Of a DNA stretch of 6,887 bases, positions 6,601-6,887 are shown one piece after another. Each line of letters begins with the position of its first letter. The stretch's first letter is position 1. Position numbers and translations under genes: made by a program. This DNA is from Halanaerobiales bacterium (GTDB lineage Bacteria; Bacillota; Halanaerobiia; Halanaerobiales; M55B127), in the NCBI GenBank assembly GCA_021736965.1, contig JAIPEV010000092.1, positions 1-6,887 of the forward strand, read 5' to 3'. Below the pieces are notes generated by a model that was not told the origin of the DNA, did no database searches, and was given only the letters and a program-made list of their open reading frames with translations.

Positions 6601-6628
6601 GGGTTTTTATTTGTTTATAGAAGATTAA
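6563..6628 (+). CDS. Possible 21-codon leader ORF overlapping the terminator
   Basis: A CTG at 6563 lies nine bases after a perfect AGGAGG (6548-6553) and opens a 21-codon frame ending in TAA at 6626, which would encode (M)AKYVFNPSGNPLGFYLFIED. The frame crosses the whole terminator hairpin. No other start in any frame is well placed for this Shine-Dalgarno: an ATG at 6573 in another frame is 19 bases away. CTG starts are rare, and the AGGAGG could merely be part of the RNA switch, so this is a weak call. I do not recognise the peptide as a known leader. Confidence 0.22.
   Translation: MAKYVFNPSGNPLGFYLFIED
6584..6608 (+). terminator. Intrinsic terminator of the lysine riboswitch
   Basis: CCCAGCGG (6584-6591) pairs perfectly with CCGCTGGG (6596-6603) around an AAAT loop, followed at once by TTTTT (6604-6608) and further T-rich sequence. 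The GC-rich 8-bp stem stands out in this AT-rich region. It lies about 50 bases after the aptamer and about 70 bases before the transporter start, the normal place for a riboswitch expression platform. Confidence 0.93.
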
Positions 6629-6676
6629 TAATAAGAATATCATTAAAAAATACAACAAATATGGAGGTATATAATA

Positions 6677-6887
6677 ATGGACAATTATGGATTGATCTCT
6701 TTAATTCCACCATTATTAGCAATAATATTGGCTTGGTGGAGTAAGGAAGTAATAATATCTTTATTTATAGGAGTTTTTTCTGGAGCTATGATTCTAGCAA
6801 GTTATAATCCAGTTACAGGTTTTGTTAATACATTGGACAAATATATGCTGGGTTCTATGTCAGATTCTTGGAATGCTGGAATTATTA
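6677..6887 (+). CDS. NhaC-superfamily Na+/H+ antiporter-like transporter, candidate lysine transporter (LysW type), 3'-truncated by window edge
   Basis: Seventy residues are visible. They begin MDNYGLISLIPPLLAIILAWWSKEV and continue with a hydrophobic segment VIISLFIGVFSGAMILA; two membrane segments lie at about 6-22 and 25-42. The IPPLLAI...W-(S/T)-K-E-V..SLF.G...G pattern is typical of the N-terminus of NhaC-superfamily antiporters. GGAGGT at 6663-6668 precedes the ATG with an 8-9-base gap. Placement behind a lysine riboswitch matches LysW, an NhaC-superfamily protein predicted as a lysine transporter from L-box association in comparative genomics. Direction of transport (uptake, export or exchange) cannot be read from this fragment. 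The remaining ~400 residues lie outside the window. Confidence 0.85.
   Translation, partial: MDNYGLISLIPPLLAIILAWWSKEVIISLFIGVFSGAMILASYNPVTGFVNTLDKYMLGSMSDSWNAGII

Noticed and set aside
6545..6608. T-box antiterminator resemblance (AGGTGG before a terminator)
   Set aside because: The conserved T-box core UGGnACCGCG is absent, no specifier loop precedes it, and the upstream RNA is clearly a lysine aptamer.
1..6887. CRISPR array, insertion sequence, tRNA or rRNA genes, phage or defence genes
   Set aside because: I saw no direct-repeat arrays, terminal inverted repeats, transposase, tRNA-like cloverleaf or defence-type domain in any gene.

Overview
The window is AT-rich (roughly 30% GC by eye) and densely coded, with strong AGGAGG-type ribosome-binding sites. 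The gene set (queG, a TGS/SAD-fused uridine-kinase-like protein, nth, PIN-PhoH ATPase, PPC/DUF296 protein, L-box controlled NhaC transporter) suggests a low-GC, probably anaerobic Firmicute of the Clostridia/Halanaerobiia kind. Halanaerobiales is a guess from gene content and composition only, because there is no 16S rRNA or other taxonomic marker here.

Layout. (1) Bases 2-2456, plus strand: the 3' part of queG (epoxyqueuosine reductase, queuosine tRNA modification) overlaps a 550-residue nucleoside-kinase-like gene by 14 bases, so the two are probably co-transcribed and translationally coupled. (2) Bases 2415-3011, minus strand: a HAD-superfamily 5'-nucleotidase-like gene whose 3' end overlaps the kinase gene tail-to-tail by 42 bp. 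(3) A 111-bp divergent intergenic region. (4) Bases 3123-6258, plus strand: a compact four-gene cluster of endonuclease III (nth), an exported or anchored TPR protein, a PPC/DUF296 protein and a PIN-PhoH ATPase, with gaps of 2 to about 17 bases. (5) Bases 6259-6676, a 418-bp non-coding leader. It holds a near-consensus sigma-A type promoter, a complete lysine riboswitch (L-box) whose P1-P5 helices and L2-L3 kissing loop can all be drawn, a GC-rich intrinsic terminator, and a competing antiterminator. (6) From 6677 to the window end: the N-terminus of an NhaC-superfamily Na+/H+ antiporter-like transporter, a family that includes the predicted lysine transporter LysW.

The most interesting part is the leader at 6341-6615. 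By hand pairing, the helices form a chain of mutually exclusive structures: upstream hairpin, P1, a helix using the 3' strand of P1, antiterminator, terminator. Read literally, this chain predicts that lysine binding favours antitermination (an ON switch), the opposite of the usual repressive L-box. A possible 21-codon ORF with a good Shine-Dalgarno but a CTG start runs straight through the terminator hairpin. Both points are inferences from manual pairing and need folding and comparative analysis. The rest of the window is ordinary housekeeping gene content.
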